Assembly (NCBI GenBank): GCA_019915015.1
Contig: JAHBBC010000028.1
Span: forward strand, 484,417-548,416
DNA length: 64,000 nt
Direction: 5' to 3'
Source of the DNA: Auriscalpium vulgare
Taxonomy: Eukaryota; Basidiomycota; Agaricomycetes; Russulales; Auriscalpiaceae
The translations under genes and the position numbers were made by a program. Below the pieces are notes generated by a model, which saw nothing but the letters and a program-made list of their open reading frames with translations, did not search any database and had not been told where the DNA came from. Shown here one piece after another: positions 47,202 to 57,717 of this stretch (positions are counted from its first letter, which is position 1; each line of letters opens with the position of its first letter).

Positions 47202-48109
47202 CTAATATTGAGCTGCCGCCGGAGGCTGGGGCGGGTCGTACGGGCCCTGGCCGTACGAATGTTGCGCATCGGCGTACGGATACGTGTTATTCGGGCCCGT
47301 GAGCGGCGCACCCTCCATGCTCGTGCGCGACGCGGACGCGTACCCGCCGTACTTCGGCGTTGTCTCTCCCACCATGGGCACCAGGTCGGGCGCATTTGCG
47401 CGCCACGCCTGCTGCCTCCAGCTTGTCACCGTACCTCTGAACGATCCCCAGCGCCCCTATGGACAGCATCGCAACGGTCAGCGGGAACACGAATTGGGAG
47501 GCATTATACAACAACGTACAGAGCTGCACGATGATGCTGAGCACAATGATTACCGAGAAGGCTATTTTCCCCTCCCTGAAGAAAGACTTCTTGTTGCAAT
47601 CGTCGATGACCGTCTGATCTGTTGAGCCATTGATGCAGCCCTTCTCGAACGCATCGCGCTTCATGTCGAAGACACCCCAGAGGGCGAGCCCGTCGATAAC
47701 GAGCGATATCATAAAGGCACCCATCATGTAGTTGAAGTAGACCTGGATACCCTGAAACGATCGGGATATAGCGCCAAAGAAGCTGCGGGGCAAGGTTTAT
47801 CAGGGTCGGGGAGGGGGGGGGGGAGGAAGTAGAAAGAATGGTACCCTAGAATTGCCCCAAGGTCGCAGCCGAGTAATACAACGCGAAAAGAAGTGCGATG
47901 CGTTTCATTCTATCGTCTACTCCTTCGGCTGAATGATGATGACATGCCTCAGTAAAGACCCATCAAGGTGGTGATGGACACGTACGCCAGTGTCCAGCGA
48001 CATGATACCAAGTCACAGCGGCAGTCAAAGCAAACGAAAGGGTCTGGAAGGCAGAGATGATGATGACGCCGAAGCGCAGCGGGAGGCAGCAGCAGAAGTG
48101 GGAGCCCAT
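47202..48109 (-). CDS. Four-pass membrane protein of a basidiomycete family
   Basis: Begins at the ATG at 48109 with MGSHFCCCLPLRFGVIIISA, a Cys-rich leader typical of small basidiomycete four-helix membrane proteins (the Cys cluster may be palmitoylated). Four hydrophobic stretches can be read: FGVIIISAFQTLSFALTAA, the ALLFALYY/ SFFGAISRS part, NYMMGAFMISLVIDGLALWGV, and AFSVIIVLSIIVQLCTLLYN to VFPLTVAMLSIGALGIV. The cytosolic tail reads WRANAPDLVPMVGETTPKYGGY and ends YDPPQPPAAAQY. The second exon border (donor probably gtatta near 47888) and the join between GIVQRYG and the tail near 47420 are unsettled: the tail lies in a different frame with no room for a normal intron. Function unknown. 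Confidence 0.6.
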
Positions 48110-49271
48110 AGTTCGTGACGGTTCGTACGAGCGGAGAGGAGAAGGGGTCGGGGGGCAGGCAGGATGGTAGGATATCCTTGATCAAGTATTTAGCGTGCTG
48201 AAAGGTCGCCTTACTCCAAAGAAAGTTGAGGGGACTTACTTATATGTGAAGGCCGCGAAACCCACGTCTAAGAGACGCTCAGCCTCGATCTTTCGGCATA
48301 GTGAAGGCAGAGCAACAAAACGCACCGCTACAGCGCCATCTTGCCTTCCATCATCTTGCCCGAATCCGAAGCCCCCGCTGCAGGTTGCCCGGCTGCCGGC
48401 AAGGTGTGTGTATATTCCGTTCTAGAGGCAGTTGCAGGCGGAGCGCCAATCACTGGGCACACGGAATGCTGTGATACGACAGATAGAAGCGCGATGCGAG
48501 CGAGATGGGCGCAGGGAAGCCTGATACTCGAGAGCGCGAGTGGCCACGCTTCCATCACCAGGACAGTGGGCGCGAGCGGGAATCACGACTCGCCGCAAAC
48601 CTGCTGCCGGATTACATGCGCACGGGGGCTGGCATATACTGCAGCCGTTGAGCACTGGCGAACCGGTATTAGCGTTGCAGCGAGTCAGCGTGAAAAATAG
48701 AGAGCCGAAGTCCCCGGCGAGTCCTTGTCGGCGGTTTTTGAAGCCAGTTTCCGAGGGCTTGGGCGGTTGTACATCTCGCTGAGAGTGGGTTTCCAACTCA
48801 AGAGATGGTTGAGTATCAGACATGAACTGGGCGTTGTACAATTCATACGTACCTCCTGATCTCCTCGTTCCTGCCAGTGCACATGTCTCCATCATTTTAG
48901 TTAGGCCACCCCGACATGAGGTGGTACGAAGTTCGCTGTGGCCCGGGAAGGTAGATTTAGAATAAAATTGAACAGTTGTGCACCGCAAGGTTCTGATCCA
49001 GGAAAACCAGATGATAATGACTGTGCTGTACAGTACATCGGCCAGGAGAGCCTCGTGTGCCCGGGGTAGCTCCGACTAAGAGGCTGTGCTATTGATTGAT
49101 CGGGAACGCGGCCGCGGCGCACGTACGGTACCCATTAGTCTCCGTAGCTTGACCTTATGGTATCAGAAGATAGTCGTTCTGAATGGTACCCATTCTAATG
49201 TTCTACCATTACACACTTTGACTGACCTTGTAAGCTCTATGTTCTACGGTCTACGGCCATGCAAACTCTAT
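48110..49271. other. Intergenic region without a recognisable gene
   Basis: About 1.1 kb. A minus-strand open frame at 48422-48988 lacks recognisable motifs and is likely spurious. No repeats or RNA genes seen. Confidence 0.4.
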
Positions 49272-51102
49272 TTAAGCAGTGCCCTCGCGACTACGCGCCG
49301 CATCTATAACCACGTCACCCACAGGATATCCCTTCGCCGCGCGATCCGCGAGCCACGCTGGGAACGCCTTTGTGAACGGCAGATCATCCCAGAGCGGCAC
49401 GCCCTTGTCCACCTCCGTGACGTCGTTCAGGACCACCGACGCCAGCCCCGGCAGTGCGACGCCCGCGCCCCGCCCCTGGTCCAGCTCATGAAGCGCCACG
49501 CAGAGCGCGACGCCGGCGTATCCGTGCGCAATGACGGTGTGCAAGCCCGGAGAGCGCGCAAACAGGGTCGCCCACGCGCGGCGTCCAAGCCGGGCTGTCC
49601 AACCCGATGCGCGCGAGCTGCGCACCGGCGAAGAGCGCGCACGCGGCCTGTGCGATCACGAGCGCCTGCTTCTGCGCTGCGCGAGTGCTCCCCGCGCCGC
49701 AGCCCCACGACAGAGCGAGCTCAACAGCGGGCAAGCTGCTGTGGTAGTTGCGCGTCACAGAAACAACCACCATGTTCGGCGTGTGGGTTGTCGCGGCCAC
49801 CGACGTTACGGCGGCATCGACAGGTGCGAACCCCGCATCGCCATTCTCATCGATGGCGCCTCTAGCGTCCGCACGTCCCATCCATGCCCGCACGCCCTCG
49901 AAGTATGTGCTGTACTCCCCGGCGAGCACAAGCTCGCAATCAACGTTCATCTTCAGCGTCACGCCCTGGGGCGCCACAATGTGTGTGAGAAGGTGTGCGC
50001 AGGCGACCAAGCCGCCGCCGAGCTCGAGCTGCTCAAGGTGTGGCAGCGCGACGGGTCGTTCCAGGCCCACCCCTGGTGTGGACGGCAGGAGGGAGTGCGA
50101 CGGCGCCGCGGGTAGGTCGTTGGAGATGCTCAGGGTCTTGAGGCCAGGCATCCCCTCGAGCGCGCTGAGCACTGTGCCGAGCGATGGCGGTGGTTGGAAC
50201 GGTGCGGACTCCTGCAGCTTCACGGCGAGCGACTCGAGGGCAGGCAGTTGAAGTGCGCTCCAGTCCAGCGCGGTTTCGGAGACGAGGGTGAGGTGCCGAA
50301 GGCGCGGCATATGGAGGGCTGCGACCTGCGCCGGGACACCGCCCACTGCGTCTGGGGCGTCCGGGGTGTCGGAATTAGGCTGTGCGACATCGCGCTGCCC
50401 GTGGTCGTCTTCATCGTCTTCGGTGAGCTCCAACCTCTCCAACGTCGGCATGTCTCCTCCCAATCCCTTGAACAGCGCGCCGAACACCCGCCCATGTGCA
50501 CGCAACCGTAACGAGGCGATGCGTGCCTTGTTCTCGACGATCAGGCGCACCGCATCTGTACCACTGCCCATGATGCCTCCGAAGAAGGCAAGGGGGGCAC
50601 TCCGCGCGCGGCGCACAATTTCGCTTGCGCGAGCCTCGCCGAGGGTAAAGTCGACAAAGGACCACAGGAATGGGCAATCCAGCGCAAGCGCGCGCCAAGC
50701 GTGGCACACATGCGTTATCGCCATTAGCGAGCTTGCGTGCGATTCCGGGGTGTCGCGCTCGCCGGCATAGTCGGTGGCAATCCGGTCCGCGTCCGCGCAG
50801 AGTGAAAAAATCTGCGCGAGAAGCTCGGGGGGCAGGCGCGAGATTGGCGTACGGGCGTTCCGGTGCGAGCGGAGGGATCGAAGAGCGTGTAAAAGGGACA
50901 GTTCCTCGTCATCGTAGGCAGTGAGGGCGGGATTGGTGGGGGAATTATTGTAGATGTTGGAGAGGGAGGTAATGGAGGCGAGGCGGGAGGAGAGCGCGCT
51001 TGACCAGTACGTGGATGCAGGTACGGGACTAGTGGGTGGGTGAGTCGGCGACGAAGGAGTAGATACAGGCAACGCACGATGCAACGCCGATAGTGGAGAC
51101 AA
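49272..51102 (-). CDS. F-box-like protein with frameshift before its C-terminus
   Basis: From the ATG at 51102 a single open frame runs to 49486 (538 residues). It has the usual mushroom F-box-like layout: N-terminal YDDEELSLLHALRSLRSHRN helix, F-box core ISRLPPELLAQIFSLC, then HVCHAWRALALDCPFLWSFV, followed by leucine-rich repeats (LERLELTEDD, LRHLTLVSETALDWSALQL, GLKTLSISND, LEQLELGGG). The family's normal C-terminus, RRAWATLFARSPGLHTVIAHG and PGLASVVLNDVTEVDKG to a stop at 49272, is present but in another frame, starting at about 49585. The annotated frame instead ends in a basic tail. So the gene has one base gained (or two lost) near 49581-49590, or a sequence error. F-box proteins select substrates for SCF ubiquitin ligases. 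Confidence 0.8.
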
Positions 51103-52285
51103 CCCCGTTGAGCGCAGTAGTTAGATGCATCACTTTGAGAGGATGAGTTGCCAGCATGTCAGCACTGGCGAGCATGGAGAGACATACGGCTTACCGTGCT
51201 TGTAGTAGTGATCACTGCGTCACTATCAACAGTCGACAGCAAGGCCAGGTCAGTATGAAGAGTAGCCAGAAGAAGGAGTCGTCGAGCGTGGAGGGGGAGG
51301 AAGTAAGATATGTCTAGTTGGCCACGGCGGGAAGATACATAAGTGATACAGCAGTCTGGTTGGGTCTAGGGTGTCTCTGTTTGAGTAGTAAAGTTCTAAC
51401 GAGATTAGTCCACAGATTAGGTTTGATAAGAGGCAACAGGGAGACGAAGAATGAAAGCCAAGCGTGTCCAGCGCAATAGGAAGTCAAGACAGCAGAAAAC
51501 TTTTGAAGAACGGAGTCACACTGGCCCTGCCAGCGCGCCACCGTGACTCAGGCTAATGCCGCCATCTCGACGACAACTCAGCCTCAACCGCAATTGCTAA
51601 TTACCTCCTGCAACCTCTACCTCGTGCTTGTGCGACAAATCTGCCGGTGACGTTGACACTTGCTTCATATCGCGCAAACCTCGAGTGACTACTTGGCGTC
51701 GTGCGCTCGTGCGATCCCGACTGCAGCTTCTGAGTTCTCAGAGTCGCTCGCCTGTTTCCTTGCGTCCGTTCGCGTCCGCCATGTCTCCTTTGGAGTCCAT
51801 GTAAGCTCTCTGGCCGCAGGGGGGAACAAACAAGTGGTTCCGGTTTAATTGTGGTACGCCTCGAGTGTTGTATCCGATACGATAAGCTGAGCATCTGATG
51901 AACTCTAGCTATCGAATGGCTTGTATATGAGGTACCTTTCAAATTATCGTTTACATTCTTTCCAGGAGTCTGGGCTTAGATGGTCGTCAAAATCTGCCAC
52001 AAGACTGCAGTGCAAGCTGAGCGTGACCTCTCCTGTGGCTGTGACTGTGTTACCGACGCGTTGCGTCACTGCGTGACTTTACACCCGCGCGCGCTTTGAG
52101 CTCGTGCGCGCACTGGCCTTGCTGTCGAAGCTGTACTAGGACTACTAGCACCCATCGACCCGTACTTGGTGGTTCTTTAAGCTACACGCAGCTTGCAAGG
52201 CTCGCTTTTCAGGTCGGTGTGGCCGTCGGAGTGCGAAAGCTCATCCGCGGGTTGGACCCACAAACCAACAATATAAATTCCTTCA

Positions 52286-52375
52286 ACTTCCTCTCCTCCT
52301 CCTCCTTCTCCTCCTCCTCCTCCTTCTCCTCCTCCTCCTCTCCTCCTCCTCCTCCTACTACTACTACTACCCTAC
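52286..52375 (+). repeat. (TCC)n/(TAC)n microsatellite in the 5' leader of HMG copy 3
   Basis: About 90 bases of tcc/ctc triplets ending in a short cta/tac run, absent from the corresponding leader of copy 1, so it arose after the duplication. Confidence 0.85.
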
Positions 52376-52443
52376 CCCTCGTCCCACGCGTCCTTTTTCT
52401 CTGCCCCTTCCCCCCCCCCACCATCACTCTCACCGCTGCTAAG

Positions 52444-53749
52444 ATGCCCCGTCTAGCTCGAACGCTCAAGGCGGACGAGAAGCCCCCGCGTCCGCGCAAT
52501 GCGTGGATTCTGTATCGCTCTGACATGGTCAAGAATCTCCCTGACATAGAACCCGGGCAACCCAAGAGACCCCAAGCCGACGTCTCCAAGGCCATCGCCG
52601 TCATGTGGAAGGACGAGACGGCGGATATCCGCGCGGAGTACGAGAGGCGAGCCGCACGCGAAAAGGAAGAACATGCTCTCAAGTATCCGGGCTATCGTTA
52701 CATTCCAATGAAGAAGGCGGACAAGAAGTTGATGAAGGCGAAGAAGCTGAAGGAGAAGGCAGATGCGAAACGAGCGCGCCAGAAGTCCACTCCGTTCGAC
52801 GCACCGCCGAGCGCAGGGGTGGCCGCTATCCACTCCATATTGTTCAACCAAGTTCCTACGCCGACGCTTCCCCTCCGATGTCATCAGCTTCAACGCCGGC
52901 ATTACCCTCCCCCCTCCTTCTGCCGATGGATGGCCTACAGATGCGCGAAGTGTCACAACCCCCCTTTACGCAGCCACCCCACCTTGCCCCCGTTGCGAGT
53001 TCCAGTTCCCTGATACTCCCAGCCGGCAGTCATCAGCAGGAGTGGAGCGCGGCATACCCCTTGTCGTATCCGCACGACATGTCAACGTACGAGGCACATT
53101 ACCAGCCGCAATCGTACCCGGCTCCCATCCTCTCTGGCCCGCCCTCTTACCTCACGTGGCCTCCATCGATGCAACATGCGCCAAGCCCAAGTCCCGTCTT
53201 CACTGCGCAACACGTGCCTGTGACTGGCTGGCAGTCCACTCAGTTCATGATCAGCGAGCCTATGGTCGAGATGCCGCAACATCACGAACACGTGAGTCGC
53301 CTCCCACCGTCCTCCAGCCACACACTTACCCACTGCTTAGGACGCCGTGCAATTCCAAATGCCTCCGTTCAACACCCAGGTGCCTGCCCTGGACGATGGG
53401 CTCCACCCTGACGACTTCGCTGCCTTGTTCGCCGGCGCGCCCGACTACACTCAGCATGACAACCTAGACCTCAGCATGGGTAACTTTGGCGACGCGATGG
53501 CGAGCGGGTCCGCGGAGCAGTTCCGCGATTTCGTGGACGCGTTACAATTTAAAGGGCCGCAAGCGTGTATTGAACGCAAACTCACACGCTACTCGGATGA
53601 TTGCGCCTGGACTGCACAGCGCCCAGCGCGTCGGCAATGACTGGGACTTGCGGACGCCGCGGACGGGCGAGGCGCCCTCAGCCGGGCAAGGCGATGAGGC
53701 GATGATGAAGTTTGTCGACTTCGACGCCATGGCCGGCCCACCAGCATAG
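52444..53749 (+). pseudogene. MATA-HMG-box gene copy 3, disrupted by two single-base indels
   Basis: Start and HMG box are intact (KPPRPRNAWILYRSDMV, ADVSKAIAVMWKDETADIR, EEHALKYPGYRY, basic helix). After FNQ near 52851 the ancestral frame (SSYADASPPMSSAS, as in copy 2) is one base off: exon 1 (52444-53291) is 848 bases, one short of a multiple of three. Exon 2 (53341-53749) is 409 bases against 408 in copy 1, with an extra T near 53540. The intron (53292-53340) is conserved. A ribosome starting at 52444 would stop at 53013, giving a 189-residue HMG-only protein. It may be a pseudogene or encode a truncated DNA-binding form without the acidic C-terminus. Confidence 0.85.
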
Positions 53750-54488
53750 GTGCAAGAGGCGTAGTTCCAGCGTCACTCTTGGGTCGGTGCTCACGCACGG
53801 CCAATACCAAGGTGTCTCATCGTTCCCTAACGATGGCGTCGGAAGCGTCGCCACGCACGCTAGCAGCGTATTTCTCGCATCGAGAGCAGCTATCCTTCTC
53901 TTCGCCCGCATTTCTTGCTTGGGCATGACCTCGTCGTCTTCGTTTCGTTTGTGATATCCATTTTCCCTCTCCCATTCTATCATCCTGCTGCTACCGTCGC
54001 TTTGTATCATCGTTTCTACTCTGCTTGTATCGAACCGTGTATCGTTGTTACTACCACCTACATGCCACATCTGTAAACTTCTCATCCAGCACACTACCAA
54101 CTGTACACATCATGCATACCTCGTTTTAAATAAATTTACTCCGGCTACGTTTGCATCTGTGCTTATTACCATGACGAGAGAATCAGGATATTTTCATTGA
54201 TTGACATAGTGTGCTGCGTTGTTGCTCATAATGACTACCAACAACGCCAAAGATCTCAGCCTGCCCTCAGCAGTGATGCACTCGTCGGTCTAAACTCCCG
54301 CAGGCGGACGTCCTCCCGTCGACATTGAAACCGACAGTGATGAAAAGCAGAAACAGAGTGGCTCTATGATTCACAAGGTCCGTCGCAAGGTAGTAGTTTT
54401 GTGCCATGTGCCCTACAGTACTGTATCAAATTGAATAATGGCGTGAGTTAGAGACTTGTCGTACAGCCTACTAGCCTACCCCCACAGT
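53750..54488. other. Intergenic region
   Basis: Contains the 3' flank of HMG copy 3 (duplicated to about 53830) and the downstream region of the acetoacetyl-CoA synthetase gene. AT-rich run ttttaaataaatttac near 54125 could serve as a polyadenylation region. No gene seen. Confidence 0.45.
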
Positions 54489-57353
54489 TCATAACTTCGC
54501 CTTTACCAGCGCAAAGTTTTCTATCTCTCGATATTTGTAATAGTGCTTTAGCACTTCCGGATTCGCGACCGCCCCGCTCGGCTTCACATCCATCCCCGAC
54601 ACGATCTGCTTCACCGCGATCTCGATCTTCTTCCCATTAACCGTATACTGCGCACAAGCGTAAACTCAGACCGGCCCGGACGGGCACTAAATACGAGCGA
54701 CGTACCGGGATGGCGTCCACCTGGAAGATGTACGAGGGCACGTGCCGCCGACTGAGGGCACTTCGTATAGCGTCGCGGATGCGCTGATCCAGGGCAGCGT
54801 CGAGCGAGTGCCCAGCGCGCATGACGAGAAAGAGCAGCACGCGCTCGTCTGTGTCTTGCGGCCGCCGCTGGCCCACGCAGATCGAGTCGTCGATCACGTC
54901 GGCGAAGCGCTCGAGCACTGTGTAGATCTCGGCCGAACCGAAGCGCACGCCCGAAGGGTTGAGGACACCGTCGCTGGAGGAGTATGGTAAACATTTCAGC
55001 CAGGGTATATGAGCGGATGAAATTCTGATCACCTGCGCCCGTAGATTATCAGGCCCTTGGTCTTTTGGTTGCGCGCGATGAAGTCGCCATGCCGCCATAC
55101 GCCTGCTGAGGGTTTAGCGAAATGAAAGTCAAAAAGGTCAATCTCGGACGCACCGGGATAAACGTCAAAGTACGCCTTGAGAAATTTTGTGCCCTTCGCA
55201 TCATCACCCCAAAACTTGACGGGTATAGATGGGTGCGGCCGGGTGCAGACAAGCTCGCCCGGTGCTCCCGAATCCTCGATATTCCTCCCAGACGGATCGA
55301 AGATCTCCACCTTAAGCCCCAGTGATTTGCCTTGAATCTCTGACCAGCCATTCTACTTCAGCCATGGGAGCTTCGCGTGACAGCTTGGGAATCTCACCTC
55401 CAGAATAGATAGGCAGGCTTGGAACCGCGGTGACGACTGATCCATAATCAACATGGGGTCTCCGGAGTTCGTCGGTTCAAAGACGTACAACAAGCGCAGA
55501 TGTCCGTGCCCCCGGACGACGACGCAATGGCCGCGCCGCCAAGGCCTTGTACGACCATTCGAACATCGGCGGGGTCAGCACTGCACCGGTGGACATGATC
55601 GCGCGCAGCCCGCTGAAATCGCCGATTGCCACTAATCCACGTATTGATTAGTACGAGAACTTCCAAAAGTGTTATAGCTTCCTTACATGGATTGATTCCC
55701 CTTCCTTGAACCTCCGACAAGAAGCGCGGGCTCGTGCCGAGGACGGTGACACTACGTGCATGCGGCGTGCTAGAGCGCAATTTCAAGTAGACAGCAGTGG
55801 ATGCTGACTTACTGCTGATCGCTGATGAATTTGAGAAAGCCTTTGACGTCCGGGTAGAACGGCGAGCCGTCGTAAGTAATGATACGAGCGCCGCACGCCA
55901 AACCGGAAAGCATGAATGGCCACATCATCCACGCCGTCTGAAGAAATGTATGCATGAGGTCAGGGATCACCGGCCTAGCTCGGGGTAAACAAACTTACGC
56001 TTGTGTATTGAAAGTACGTCTCATCCATGTTCAGATCGAGGCCGATGGCTATGTCTTTCTTCGTCGCCATTAGTGCGCCCTGAAACGGAAAGTAGCGTTA
56101 AACACAATCTTAAAACGCCTGAACGCTCGAGACGTACTCCTGCACTGTGAACGATGCATTTTGGTGCCCCTGTCGTCCCTGACGAGTACAGAATGTAGAG
56201 CGGATGCTCGAACGGTAGCTGTTCGAAGGTCAGAGGACGGCCGTCTCCGGAGGCCAAGAACTGTGCAAGCGAGAAGCTGCGTGCGCTGTCAGAGCTGTCG
56301 CCGAATCATGGCAAACCTGTGCACCTGTTTGTAATGCTGTTCAATACCGACGGTGCAGCTTCCTTCCCCGTCTTCACGCTGGGGAAAAGGATGACACGCG
56401 CTAAGCCCCTCGAGGTAAGGTCTTTCACAATCTCCAGCACGTTGGGAACTAGATTGATGTCTTTGCCCGCGTACGAGACTTCTGTCTCGGAGAAGATAAC
56501 TTTGGCTGAATTTGGCGGTAGCGCTCTAACACGCCCTGTCGACGAAGCGGTCAGGAAGGCTCTAAGTCATGAGAAGTAAGAGACTCACCTGGACCCCCAT
56601 ATCCGTCGCGGTGCTGGAGAAGATGCCGCCCAAGCTGGCCGTTGCGAGCGCGAGAACGACAGCATTGATGTTGTTCGCAACAATAGCTGCGGAACAATAT
56701 TGTCAGCCTATCGACCCGCCGTATCGATTTACGCCCAGGCCGGAACTGGCATGAGACCTCCGATAAATGCAGCTCTCCTACACCCTCACGCGCTGACAAG
56801 GAGCAGAAAAAGTCGTACCTGCGACACGGTCTCCCACTTGCAAGCCTTGAACCCGCAGAGAATTTGCCATTACGCGGACCTTATCTCGCAGGTCGCGGTA
56901 CGATATCGACACAACGCGCCCGAGCTCCCCACTCTCCGTGATTGCGATGGCGTCGTCGTTACGCCACAAGAGGTTCTCGGCGTAGTTAAGGCGGGCACCT
57001 GGGAACCACAATGGTACCTCCTTGATATAGCCATCGGCGACAACCTGCTCACTAGTTAACTTTATGTCAAGGAGCATGGGCGGGGACGGACCTGTGTCGG
57101 TGGGTAGGAGTAGATGATACCCAAGAACTTCCAAATGTCACCCCAGAACCTGTAGTCAGACACAGAGTACTGGTAGAGCTCGTGATAGTCCTCTGTGTTC
57201 ATCAGGTTAGAGCACGACCAGGAATACGGGATAGTACTACGTACTGAAATCCAATCCTCGCGTCCTGTTGACGAAGAGCCGCAACGCCTCGACCTTGGTT
57301 CTCTTGGGTGCAGGCGGCGTCCATAAGAGCTTGGATGTGGCGAAGGGGTCCAT
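54489..57353 (-). CDS. Acetoacetyl-CoA synthetase (acetoacetate-CoA ligase)
   Basis: A multi-exon minus-strand gene (about 13 exons) from the ATG at 57353 ([14 protein letters not shown]) to the stop at 54489. It belongs to the ANL adenylate-forming enzymes: [17 protein letters not shown] is the P-loop-like AMP-binding motif, [17 protein letters not shown] the adenine-binding block, WRHGDFIAR and [19 protein letters not shown] the A8 hinge, and [15 protein letters not shown] carries the catalytic lysine near the end. The AACS type is shown by [63 protein letters not shown] and [19 protein letters not shown]. The enzyme makes acetoacetyl-CoA from acetoacetate, CoA and ATP in the cytosol, feeding sterol and lipid synthesis. 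No frame breaks seen. Confidence 0.92.
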
Positions 57354-57717
57354 GGAGAGGAGAGAAGAGAGTGAGCGCTGTAGGGAATGCTTCGCCTCGG
57401 ACCCCCGTGCGGGGTACTTTCAATTACCGAAACTTTGAAAGCGCGCTTGTCGGGTGGAATCCATTTTTACATGTACTCAGACTTCAGCGCTTCAGACGCA
57501 CGTCCTGCATAATAGATTTCGATAGAGTCGTGGCTGGCTGCAAGGTGAAAGTGCTCGCACTAGCTGTTCGAGTATAAATCTGAGACCGGCGGCTCGCACT
57601 GTGAGTTTACGTAAGATTGTGCCGCAGGCGCGCCGCGCGAGCAGCTGCAAGCCGAACAACCTCTTGTCCTCCGCCCTGCTCATCTCTTCCTTCAAACTGT
57701 CACAATTCTTGCACTGA
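57354..57717. promoter_or_regulatory. Shared divergent promoter region of AACS and SEY1
   Basis: 364 bases separate the two outward-facing start codons. The region contains no other gene and must hold both promoters and leaders. A TATA-like tataaatctg at about 57573 could serve SEY1. Confidence 0.5.

Larger units (their letters stand above)
51700..53830 (+). repeat. Right arm of the ~2-kb inverted duplication
   Basis: Counterpart of 37.26-39.25 kb in opposite orientation. It includes upstream sequence (gcagcttctgagttctca at about 51720; gcgtgactttacaccc... at about 52070), the HMG gene and about 70 bases after it. Compared with the left arm it has gained a TCC/CTC repeat in the leader and several indels. 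Confidence 0.8.

Noticed and set aside
49531..50251. Plus-strand frames opposite the F-box-like gene
   Set aside because: Antisense of a high-GC coding exon; no family similarity and no splice logic.
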